The position numbers and the translations under genes were made by a program. From NCBI GenBank assembly GCA_029939815.1, contig JAOZSF010000137.1, forward strand, positions 1 through 5,802: 5,802 bases of DNA. The letters run 5' to 3'. Shown piece after piece: positions 1 through 5,802 of the stretch (positions are counted from its first letter, which is position 1; each line of letters opens with the position of its first letter). Origin of the DNA: a bacterium (GTDB taxonomy: Bacteria; Auribacterota; UBA3054; B51-G9). The notes beneath the pieces were generated by a model. It did not search any database. It was not told the origin of the DNA and saw only the letters and a list, made by a program, of their open reading frames with translations.

Positions 1-2282
1 TTTGCAAATTCATCGATTGAATCCAAAGCGCCGGTAACAACAGTTTGCACCGGTGAATTATAATTCGCGATATTTAATTTGCCGGAATAATCCGAGAGAA
101 GTTTTTCAACTTTTTCGGCATTAGCGGCGACAGCGATCATCCCGCCCGGCGCGTCATTTTTTGAAGAAGCCATTGCTTTTCCACGCGCTATGGCGATTTT
201 CACCGCTGTTTTTTCATCATAAGCTCCCGCGGAAGCAAGAGCGGCAATTTCGCCGAGACTGTGTCCGATAGAAGTATCGGGTTTCAATCCGAAGAACGAA
301 AGTGTTTTTTGAATTGCGAGAGAAGATAAAACGATAGCCGGCTGCGAATTACCTGTTTGTTTAAGATTATTTTCCCAAGATTTTATTGTTTCGTCATCAG
401 CCATAAAAGTATCGTGGAAAATAATTTCGCGGATATTTTTTCCGGCTTCATCATAAATATTTTCAAGAAAAGGAAACGCGGAAATCAATTCACGGCACAT
501 ATTAATTCTCTGACTCCCCTGTCCCGGGAATAAAGCGAAGAATTTCGGATTTTTTTTCGCTTTAGCAGCAAAAATTCCGTTCCCGCTATCATCGCATTTG
601 TCAATGTCTCCGTTTTCTTTTAATTCCGAAAGTATTTGTAAAAGTTTTTCGTGTAAATCCCAGGGTGAATTAGTTACGACAGCAAGTCGTATTTTCCCAT
701 CCGGTTTCTTTTTAGCGAGTTCGGATGATAAATCCGTAAGTTCAGCGCGACATATTTTATCGATCATTGGCAAAATCAGTTCAATTTTTTCAATGAGTTG
801 TTTTTCAGATTTTGCGGAGAGAAGTATAAGTTCGGTTTTTCTTGCTGAACGCAAAAGTTCCAGTTCTTCTTTTTTCGGTTTTGCGTTGGGGTTAACTTCT
901 TCAATTGTAATATGAGAATTGGCGCCGCCAAATCCCATAGCACTGACCGAAGCTCTTCTCGGCGATCCGCCTTTTCCCCATGCTGTGCCTGTAAATGCCG
1001 GAACAAGTTTGCTCAATGGCGCTCCAAAAGAAGCATTAGGTTTTTCACAATTAGTTGTCGGCGGAATAATTTTATTTTTTAAGGCCATCACCGCTTTGAT
1101 AAAAGCAGCGACTCCTGCTGCGGCTTTACAATGACCGATATTACTTTTTATGCTGCCGATTCTGCAAACCGAATCTTTGTTATCCTGTTCAAGCAATTGC
1201 ATAATAGCGCTGACTTCAACCTTATCACCGAGAGTAGTTCCAGTACCGTGACCTTCGATCAATTGAACATCGGAGATGGAATATCCGGCGCGGTCATAAG
1301 CTTTTTTTAGAGCGCGCATTTGTCCTTCAGCTTCCGGCGCGGTAATTCCGGCGCTGCCATCGGAAGAGTATCCCCATCCGGGAATAACCGCGTGAATTTC
1401 AGCACCTATTTTTTTGGCAAAACTTTCACGGGTAAGCAGAACAATTCCGCAGCCTTCCCCGGGCAAAAGACCTTCGGCATGTTCATCATAAGGGCGAATA
1501 TCATCAGCAGAAAGCGCGGTAGTTTTCGCGAAACCGATAACTTCAAACGGGTCTAAACTAATATCAACGCCACCTGCAACAGCAATATCCATTTCACCGT
1601 CAAGAAGCGCGCTGCACGCGTGAGCGATAGAAAGAAGCGAAGAAGAGCATGCGCCGTCAACAGTATAACACCCGCCGCCAAGGTCGAAAGTATTACAGAT
1701 TCTTCCCGCGATAGTATTCGACATATTTCCCGGCAAAGAGTCTTCGGTAATTTCCGGTAGAGGGGCTTTATAAACTTTCCCGACCATTTCAACAACAGAA
1801 TCAACATAAGGCTCGCTGCTGCCGGAAAGAGCGCGGCGAATTGAGCGTTCAACATAGGGCCAGCGAAACATCAGGTTATGACTTCGTGAGAACTCCCCTG
1901 TCAGTGTGTTTCCAATTATAACTCCGATTTTTGTGCGGTCAATTTCATCAAGGTTCAGTCCGGAATTTTTAATCGCTTCCCGTGCGGTATAAAGAGCAAG
2001 CCAATGAGCAATATCGGATGTATAAACAGAGATGGGCGGGATACGGAATTCAAGCGGGTCAAATTCCCAATCGGTAATTACCGCCATTTTATCGCAGTAA
2101 GTTTTTCCGGGGGCATATTTATTAGAATCAAAATAATCTTTTTTCGGAAGACGTTCATCCGGAGCATTACGGAAATAACGTCTGCCGGCGAGAACATTTT
2201 GCCACAATTCTTCAGGAGAGTGCGCACCCGGATAAACGCAACCCATACCAATTACAACAATAGGATCTTTATTAGCTTTCAC
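1..2282 (-). CDS. Iterative type I polyketide synthase, enediyne PKSE-like, KS-AT part (3' end outside window)
   Basis: This is the N-terminal 760 codons of a multidomain polyketide synthase, read without a stop to the window edge. The ketosynthase spans about residues 6-462: VVIGMGCVYPG at the front, active-site Cys212 in VDGACSSSL, His345 in EGHGTGT, His384 in NIGHCKAAAG, and GFGGANSH at 450-457. All catalytic residues are present, so the condensing enzyme should be active. A linker (about 463-580) leads to an acyltransferase with FPGQGSQ (585-591) and the nucleophile elbow GHSLGE (Ser675). The gene is cut after NSPVQTVVTG, before the expected catalytic His. GNTLTGEFSRS (124-134), RWPYVER (140-146), YKAPLPEITEDSL (171-183) and SNTIAGRICN (188-197) recall enediyne synthases (SgcE/CalE8 type) more than PfaA-type PUFA or modular synthases; this is from memory, not a search. 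The GTG start at 2282 has AAGGA just upstream, and an in-frame TAA lies at 2301-2303 with no ATG, GTG or TTG between. Family certainty is high; the enediyne-type assignment is good but unproven without the C-terminal domains. Confidence 0.93.
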   Translation of the reverse strand, partial: MKANKDPIVVIGMGCVYPGAHSPEELWQNVLAGRRYFRNAPDERLPKKDYFDSNKYAPGKTYCDKMAVITDWEFDPLEFRIPPISVYTSDIAHWLALYTAREAIKNSGLNLDEIDRTKIGVIIGNTLTGEFSRSHNLMFRWPYVERSIRRALSGSSEPYVDSVVEMVGKVYKAPLPEITEDSLPGNMSNTIAGRICNTFDLGGGCYTVDGACSSSLLSIAHACSALLDGEMDIAVAGGVDISLDPFEVIGFAKTTALSADDIRPYDEHAEGLLPGEGCGIVLLTRESFAKKIGAEIHAVIPGWGYSSDGSAGITAPEAEGQMRALKKAYDRAGYSISDVQLIEGHGTGTTLGDKVEVSAIMQLLEQDNKDSVCRIGSIKSNIGHCKAAAGVAAFIKAVMALKNKIIPPTTNCEKPNASFGAPLSKLVPAFTGTAWGKGGSPRRASVSAMGFGGANSHITIEEVNPNAKPKKEELELLRSARKTELILLSAKSEKQLIEKIELILPMIDKICRAELTDLSSELAKKKPDGKIRLAVVTNSPWDLHEKLLQILSELKENGDIDKCDDSGNGIFAAKAKKNPKFFALFPGQGSQRINMCRELISAFPFLENIYDEAGKNIREIIFHDTFMADDETIKSWENNLKQTGNSQPAIVLSSLAIQKTLSFFGLKPDTSIGHSLGEIAALASAGAYDEKTAVKIAIARGKAMASSKNDAPGGMIAVAANAEKVEKLLSDYSGKLNIANYNSPVQTVVTGALDSIDEFA

Positions 2283-2286
2283 GAAT

Positions 2287-2291
2287 TCCTT
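2287..2291 (-). promoter_or_regulatory. Ribosome binding site fixing the GTG start of the PKS
   Basis: On the minus strand AAGGA lies 4 bases before the GTG at 2282. The spacing is a little short. The next in-frame stop upstream (TAA, 2301-2303) leaves only six codons, none of them a usual start, so this site and the GTG together define the PKS N-terminus. The 45-bp gap to the preceding gene is otherwise AT-rich and shows no convincing hairpin terminator, which fits read-through from the upstream genes. Confidence 0.65.
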
Positions 2292-2327
2292 AATGTTTAT
2301 TTATTTTATTTTTAGCGACAACAAAAA

Positions 2328-3575
2328 CTAATCCAAAGAATACATTGTTATCCCGGAAAGAAGTTTAGGATAAAAATCCGTTGACTTTTGCGGCATTACT
2401 TCCCCGTTAAGTGCTACTTCACAAACCTGTGCAGGTGACGTAGGCTTCAAAAAGAAAGCACAATTCGCTTTTCCTGATTCAACGAGTTTTGCCGCGCCTT
2501 TAGGATTACGATGATAAGAAACTGCGGATTCTTTGGCAACTTTATCCTGAGTAATTCCAAGACACTTTTCGATAATCAAAGTATGAAGAACAGCAACATC
2601 GAGTGAGCGCCACGCGTCGGAATAATCTCCGCACAATTCTTTCATTGCATTTTCATCTTTAAGTTTAGCGGCGAGATATTTTTCTCCGTCAAAAACTCCG
2701 ATAGTAATTGCATCGGAACTTTTTGTGGATGCTATTGTTTCATCAATTCCATCAACAACCGAAACATCAAAATATTTTTTAAGTTTCTCTGAAAGGTCGG
2801 CAGGAGAATAATTTTCTATTCCTCGAACTACGCGATGAGTAGGTAAAACAACAAGTGGAGAATTAATGTTTACAAACATTGCCATTGTGTATTGAGCGGA
2901 AAGATCATTAGGATTTTCCTTTGCGTAATTAAGAGAAGTTTCATACCGGTGATGCCCATCCGCGATAAACAATTGTTTATCAGCCATCGCGGCGTTAAGT
3001 TCCCTGATTTTTTCTTTATCATTAAGCCGCCACACCTGATTTTCAACATCAAAATCATCTTTAAAATCTACGATTGTCCCTTTTTGCATTGCGGCATCAA
3101 TAATTCTTTGCGCTTTACCGTCATCTTTATAAAGCAGGAAAATCAATCCGTAATGAACACGCCCCTCTTTAAGCAGAGCCATTCGGTCTTCTTTAGGACC
3201 TGTCAAAGTTTTCTCATGAGGGAAAACGATTTTTTTTGAATAGTCTTCAACTTTAACCAAGCCGATAAAACCTGAGCGTTGATGCTTTTCGCCAAAGATT
3301 TCAAAAGTTTGGCGATAAGGGTAGAAACCGCTTTCCTCATCACGTTTTAATATTCCCTCATCAAGCCATTTATGAAAAACTTCGCCTGAAATTTTGTATT
3401 TGGTTTTTCCCTCTTTTTCTTCCGGTAAAAGTACATTAACAAGATTATTTGGATCCCTTGATTTATACTCTTCTTTTAATTGCGGTGAAATTTTATCGTA
3501 AGGTTGTGTAACTAAATCTGATAAATCTGATTTTCCATTGTAACGCACTGCTTTTAACGGTCTAACGTCGGCCAT
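2328..3575 (-). CDS. DUF1015 family conserved protein
   Basis: A complete 415-residue soluble protein of the DUF1015 family (COG4198), recognised by family motifs in order: TQPYDKIS (23-30), HEKTLTGPKEDR (120-131), IADGHHRYET (204-213), LPTHR (244-248) and the C-terminal MPQKSTDFYPKLLSG (394-408). Length is normal for the family and nothing is broken. There is no signal peptide or membrane segment, so it should be cytoplasmic. The biochemical role is not established as far as I know. The DGHHRY signature resembles the G-x-HR nucleotide-binding loop of ParB/sulfiredoxin/serine-kinase proteins, and some members have been labelled ParB-like, so a nucleotide-dependent activity is a reasonable but unproven inference. 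The ATG at 3575 follows AAGGAG (minus strand, 3584-3589, 8-base spacer), which lies inside the end of the SPOR gene. The 3-bp gap to that gene indicates co-transcription. The PKS start lies 45 bp downstream. Confidence 0.93.
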   Translation of the reverse strand: MADVRPLKAVRYNGKSDLSDLVTQPYDKISPQLKEEYKSRDPNNLVNVLLPEEKEGKTKYKISGEVFHKWLDEGILKRDEESGFYPYRQTFEIFGEKHQRSGFIGLVKVEDYSKKIVFPHEKTLTGPKEDRMALLKEGRVHYGLIFLLYKDDGKAQRIIDAAMQKGTIVDFKDDFDVENQVWRLNDKEKIRELNAAMADKQLFIADGHHRYETSLNYAKENPNDLSAQYTMAMFVNINSPLVVLPTHRVVRGIENYSPADLSEKLKKYFDVSVVDGIDETIASTKSSDAITIGVFDGEKYLAAKLKDENAMKELCGDYSDAWRSLDVAVLHTLIIEKCLGITQDKVAKESAVSYHRNPKGAAKLVESGKANCAFFLKPTSPAQVCEVALNGEVMPQKSTDFYPKLLSGITMYSLD

Positions 3576-3578
3576 TAT

Positions 3579-4076
3579 TTATTCTCCTTTTTTAAACGGA
3601 ATTATTTCCATAGTTTTAAGTGTTGTAACAAAACATTCTATTCCTTTCTTCCTTAACTTTTCAGCCGCCGATTGGGCTTCAGAGCGGTTCGGATATGAAC
3701 CGTAACGAACGCGGTAAAGTTGATCTTTAGGTAGCGGCGCGGTAACTTGCAGCGGTGAAACCTTTTTAGACATCTGCCAATAAAGTGAAAAGGCACGTTC
3801 ACGTGCCTTAAAAGCCCCAAGTTGAACAGTATAAACAGCATTTTTATTGTCATTTTTCAGCACCGTTGCAACCTTATCCACTTTTTCAGTTTGAACAGGT
3901 TCAACCACTTTTGGCGATGATTGTTCAGCCGTTGCCGTATCAACCTGAGTTTCAACGGTATCAGAAGTCATTTCATCAAGATTTATAATAGTCCCGCCCG
4001 GCAGAGAAGATTCATCTACTGCGTAAGCGAGAGAACATACAAGCAACAAAGCCATTACAGAAATAAAGCGTTTCAT
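3579..4076 (-). CDS. Secreted SPOR-domain protein
   Basis: This 165-residue exported protein has a signal peptide at residues 1-19 (MKRF, hydrophobic core, cleavage after AYA), an acidic and Thr/Gln-rich linker (about 20-78) and a C-terminal SPOR domain (about 80-152). The domain shows its two characteristic half-repeats: YTVQLGAFKARERA (82-95) and YRVRYGSYPNRSEAQSAAEKL (121-141, split by the tyrosine-glycine turn). SPOR domains bind peptidoglycan strands stripped of stem peptides, usually at division sites, so a periplasmic wall-binding role is likely; the specific partner is unknown. The cysteine at 14 is not in a proper lipobox (LLLVC has valine before Cys), so I favour a soluble periplasmic product over a lipoprotein. 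The frame stays open upstream to 4196, but the start at 4076 is preferred because AAGGAG lies 7 bases before it and the signal peptide begins there; the longer version would also run through the promoter. It is the first gene of the leftward unit. Confidence 0.9.
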   Translation of the reverse strand: MKRFISVMALLLVCSLAYAVDESSLPGGTIINLDEMTSDTVETQVDTATAEQSSPKVVEPVQTEKVDKVATVLKNDNKNAVYTVQLGAFKARERAFSLYWQMSKKVSPLQVTAPLPKDQLYRVRYGSYPNRSEAQSAAEKLRKKGIECFVTTLKTMEIIPFKKGE

Positions 4077-4083
4077 TTTGTTT

Positions 4084-4089
4084 CTCCTT
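4084..4089 (-). promoter_or_regulatory. Ribosome binding site deciding the SPOR gene start
   Basis: The minus strand reads AAGGAG with a 7-base spacer to the ATG at 4076. This near-perfect Shine-Dalgarno site selects the start that gives a clean signal peptide, and argues against the 40-codon upstream extension of the same frame. Confidence 0.85.
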
Positions 4090-4125
4090 ATTAATATCTT
4101 TTTAATTATGCAAATAACATATAAG

Positions 4126-4155
4126 ATTATATCAAAATCACTCTTAAAATGAAAA
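4126..4155 (-). promoter_or_regulatory. Predicted sigma-70 promoter of the SPOR-DUF1015-PKS unit
   Basis: On the minus strand a perfect TATAAT (-10) occupies 4131 to 4126 and is preceded by TG one base away, giving the extended -10 TGATATAAT. The best -35 match is weak: TTTTCA at 4155-4150 with an 18-base spacer (4 of 6 consensus bases). An extended -10 commonly compensates for a poor -35. The start of transcription would fall near 4119, giving a leader of about 40 bases before the SPOR ATG. Prediction from sequence only. Confidence 0.65.
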
Positions 4156-4179
4156 ACGATTTTAATTCTATGAATCAAT

Positions 4180-4207
4180 TTGACTTTTTGAACCATTATG
4201 ATATAAT
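4180..4207 (+). promoter_or_regulatory. Predicted strong sigma-70 promoter of the 498-aa membrane protein gene
   Basis: TTGACT (-35, 4180-4185, 5 of 6 consensus bases) and a perfect TATAAT (-10, 4202-4207) are 16 bases apart. A TG one base upstream of the -10 makes an extended -10 (TGATATAAT), identical to the one on the opposite strand. Transcription would start near 4214, giving a leader of about 37 bases with GGAG (4241-4244) six bases before the ATG at 4251. The -10 lies in a perfect 12-bp palindrome (TATAATATTATA, 4202-4213), so a second -10 hexamer also faces left here. Confidence 0.75.
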
Positions 4208-4226
4208 ATTATAAAGTTTAAAAAGT
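4183..4226. repeat. Imperfect inverted repeat framing the rightward promoter core (possible operator)
   Basis: ACTTTTTGAAC (4183-4193) and GTTTAAAAAGT (4216-4226) are inverted copies matching at 10 of 11 positions, separated by 22 bp that contain the -10 hexamer. The left arm overlaps the end of the -35 and the right arm covers the expected transcription start. This geometry suits a repressor site, but the DNA is very AT-rich and chance is a real alternative. Confidence 0.35.
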
Positions 4227-4250
4227 AACCATTGTCATACGGAGAAAGCC

Positions 4251-5747
4251 ATGAAAAAACATCGCATTACATCTACACTCATCGCTGCTGTTTTGTTTCT
4301 CACTTTAAACATCACCGCCGCACCTACCGAAGAAGAAGCGCTTAACGACTGGAATGCACTTCAAAAATCTTATGATGACACGAAAAAGGAACTTGACGGA
4401 ACCGTTCCTGATTACGCACCGAATATCATAGGAACTGATTACACCAAAATTTTTGCTGTTTTGGATAAATTTAACAGTAATGAATCGAAAATCCAAAAAC
4501 AGTTGAGCGATTTTTCAAAGAAATACGGTGATAACGCCGCTAAAATCAACGAATCTATCAGCTCAATAGTTAAAATAGATTGGAAAAGCGGGAAACATCC
4601 TACAACTAAAGCCGGAGAAACTTATGAAAAGTTGAAAAAACTGATTAACAATGTTAAACAGGCAAAACTCAGTAAATCCGCTGACCTTGTTCGGGAAGCC
4701 GAAAATCTGCAGCGTGCTATAGACATGTACGAAGGCCAAGCGAATCAAAAGAATTACGATCAATTAAAATCGACTCTTGAATTTGCGTTGAAGTTCGATC
4801 CTGAAAATAAGAAAGCTAAAGAAATGCTTGATAGTATTGACAAAAAACGAAAAGAAAAATTTGCCGCGTTCGATAAAAAAATAGATGACGCAAAATGGCC
4901 TGGAAATTATAAAAACTTCGCCGGACCGGGCAATCCGGATAAATTATCCGCAGCAGCCCTGAAATATTTCCAAGACAGCAAAGACTGGGGTTCAAACGAA
5001 AAAAATCCCTCTCACTGCGTTGCGGTAGCTATAAGAGGCGATTGGGGCAGCCACAAAAAGAATTTACTCGGACAAACTATCCAGTGGTATCTTCCGGTTT
5101 ATCTCGCGATCTACAGCGATAAAGCAAAAGATAAATCCGTTGTTCAAGTTTTTAGTTTAAGTCTGCTAACACAAGAAGAACAAGGTATTAAAAAAGCTCC
5201 GCCTTTTACAGGTGTTACCGTTGGAGACAGTTGGAAAATGAGAAGAAAAAATCTGCCGAATGGCGGTTCAGCAGGTAGTACAGGATTAATCGGTACTCTC
5301 TTCTGGCTTGGTCTCGCTTTCGGAAATATTATTGCCGGAATGCTTGCTGCGGCACCGTTACTAAAGCAAAAGTTACCGCAGTTAAACAAAGTTTATGAAA
5401 AACTAACTCCGTTATCCAACATTATTGGTGTCATTGTTCTTGCGATTGGCGCTTTGAGCTTGCTTGGCGCGGTATTACAATTATTTATGCTCAGATTTGT
5501 TATCTTTTCAAATATTCTTCCTCAAATTGCCGCAATTGCGGTTGGACTTTTCCTCGGTAAGGAATTGTTACTTAAAAAACCGAATTTGTCTGACAAAGCC
5601 GGCGAAGCGGCAGAAAAAGCGCAGGAACTTTTAAGAAAATACGATGATAAAATAAAAATGCTGGAAATGTATCAAATCCCTCTTGGACTTTCATGCATTG
5701 TCATCGGTCTGCTTCATTTGCTGATAAGCAACGCACCATTATTTTAG
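4251..5747 (+). CDS. Unrecognised secreted-domain protein with four C-terminal membrane helices
   Basis: This 498-residue protein matches no family I can name. It begins with a signal peptide (1-24, KKHR then a hydrophobic core, likely cleaved near TAA-P). Residues 25-215 are charged, Lys/Glu-rich and helical; 165-198 resembles a TPR-like hairpin (LEFALKFDPENKKAKE). Residues 216-335 form a more compact region, probably rich in beta strands (HCVAVAIRGDWGSHKKN, WYLPVYLAIYSD, SVVQVFSLSLL, VGDSWKMRR). A Gly/Ser linker (338-344) leads to hydrophobic segments at about 346-370, 388-414, 416-437 and 475-493. Lys-rich loops at 371-387 and 438-474 fit the cytoplasmic side under the positive-inside rule, so the N-terminal 345 residues should be outside the inner membrane. 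The start is supported by GGAG with a 6-base spacer, a strong promoter and an in-frame TAA at 4212. It is divergent from the SPOR gene, which suggests but does not prove a shared envelope role. Confidence 0.88.
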   Translation: MKKHRITSTLIAAVLFLTLNITAAPTEEEALNDWNALQKSYDDTKKELDGTVPDYAPNIIGTDYTKIFAVLDKFNSNESKIQKQLSDFSKKYGDNAAKINESISSIVKIDWKSGKHPTTKAGETYEKLKKLINNVKQAKLSKSADLVREAENLQRAIDMYEGQANQKNYDQLKSTLEFALKFDPENKKAKEMLDSIDKKRKEKFAAFDKKIDDAKWPGNYKNFAGPGNPDKLSAAALKYFQDSKDWGSNEKNPSHCVAVAIRGDWGSHKKNLLGQTIQWYLPVYLAIYSDKAKDKSVVQVFSLSLLTQEEQGIKKAPPFTGVTVGDSWKMRRKNLPNGGSAGSTGLIGTLFWLGLAFGNIIAGMLAAAPLLKQKLPQLNKVYEKLTPLSNIIGVIVLAIGALSLLGAVLQLFMLRFVIFSNILPQIAAIAVGLFLGKELLLKKPNLSDKAGEAAEKAQELLRKYDDKIKMLEMYQIPLGLSCIVIGLLHLLISNAPLF

Positions 5748-5749
5748 GA

Positions 5750-5802
5750 ATGGATTGATGGATTGATGGATTGATGGATTGATGGATTGATGGATTGATG
5801 GA
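5750..5802. repeat. 8-bp tandem repeat (ATGGATTG), about 6.6 copies, open at the window end
   Basis: Perfect copies of ATGGATTG run from three bases after the stop codon of the membrane protein gene to the last base of the window, so the true copy number is unknown. The unit contains TGA in plus-strand reading, so it cannot be a long plus-strand coding repeat. On the minus strand it is open in every frame because 8 is not a multiple of 3 (24-base cycle encoding S-I-H-Q-S-I-N-P). No terminator is visible for the upstream gene before the repeat begins. Confidence 0.95.

Noticed and set aside
598..1134. Plus-strand open frames of 105 and 71 residues opposite the PKS
   Set aside because: They are antisense to the AT and KS coding frame; their Ser/Phe-rich or low-information translations mirror the PKS codons.
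1553..1855. 100-residue minus-strand open frame with a hydrophobic, membrane-like translation
   Set aside because: It lies wholly within the KS region of the PKS on the same strand in another frame. The PKS frame encodes intact conserved motifs here (the C212 region), so this is a shadow.
2004..2315. 103-residue plus-strand open frame across the PKS start
   Set aside because: It is antisense to the PKS N-terminus, whose VVIGMGCVYPG motif and ribosome binding site are clear.
2283..2327. Separate promoter or terminator between the DUF1015 and PKS genes
   Set aside because: The gap is AT-rich and has TATA-like strings by chance, but no -35/-10 pair at proper spacing and no GC stem followed by a T-run.
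4032..4040. Possible lipoprotein cysteine (residue 14) in the SPOR protein signal peptide
   Set aside because: Valine directly precedes the Cys, which does not fit a lipobox, while AYA at 17-19 is a good ordinary signal peptidase site.
4077..4196. 40-codon N-terminal extension of the SPOR protein
   Set aside because: It has no good ribosome binding site, would place the signal peptide internally, and overlaps the predicted leftward promoter.
5750..5802. CRISPR array or coding repeat at the right end
   Set aside because: The unit is 8 bp with no spacers. The minus-strand open frame is a by-product of the unit lacking stops, with no start or ribosome binding site visible.

Overview
The window is AT-rich bacterial DNA, densely coding, with four protein genes and no RNA genes. 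Three genes read leftward (minus strand) and look like one transcription unit: a secreted SPOR-domain protein (4076 to 3579), a DUF1015-family protein (3575 to 2328) and the first 760 codons of a large iterative type I polyketide synthase (2282 to beyond position 1). The fourth gene (4251 to 5747, plus strand) diverges from them and encodes a 498-residue secreted/membrane protein that I do not recognise. The two directions are separated by a 174-bp AT-rich control region with two back-to-back promoters. Each promoter carries the same extended -10 element, TGATATAAT.

The most notable gene is the polyketide synthase. Its ketosynthase has the catalytic Cys-His-His set (C212, H345, H384). Several stretches outside the catalytic motifs (GNTLTGEFSRS, RWPYVER, YKAPLPEITEDSL, SNTIAGRICN, VDGACSSSLL) match, from memory, the pattern of enediyne-type synthases (PKSE, the SgcE/CalE8 family). 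They fit less well to PUFA synthases (PfaA) or ordinary modular synthases. An acyltransferase follows (FPGQGSQ, GHSLGE with S675). The window cuts the gene within this domain, so the ACP, KR, DH and phosphopantetheinyl transferase domains expected of a true PKSE cannot be tested here.

The organism is probably Gram-negative: it has a periplasmic SPOR protein and classical signal peptides. The low GC and unusual gene company suggest a PVC-type lineage (for example Lentisphaerota/Kiritimatiellota) or a related uncultivated phylum, but this taxonomic guess is weak and rests on general impression. Enediyne-type synthases are best known from actinomycetes with high GC, so the AT-rich setting is of interest.

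Layout: 1-2282 PKS (partial, minus); 2283-2327 short AT-rich spacer with the ribosome binding site; 2328-3575 DUF1015 protein (minus); 3579-4076 SPOR protein (minus); 4077-4250 divergent promoter region; 4251-5747 unknown membrane protein (plus); 5750-5802 an 8-bp tandem repeat that starts three bases after the stop codon and runs off the end of the window. How the three leftward genes cooperate is not evident. The cell-envelope and DUF1015 genes may simply be housekeeping genes upstream of a biosynthetic locus.
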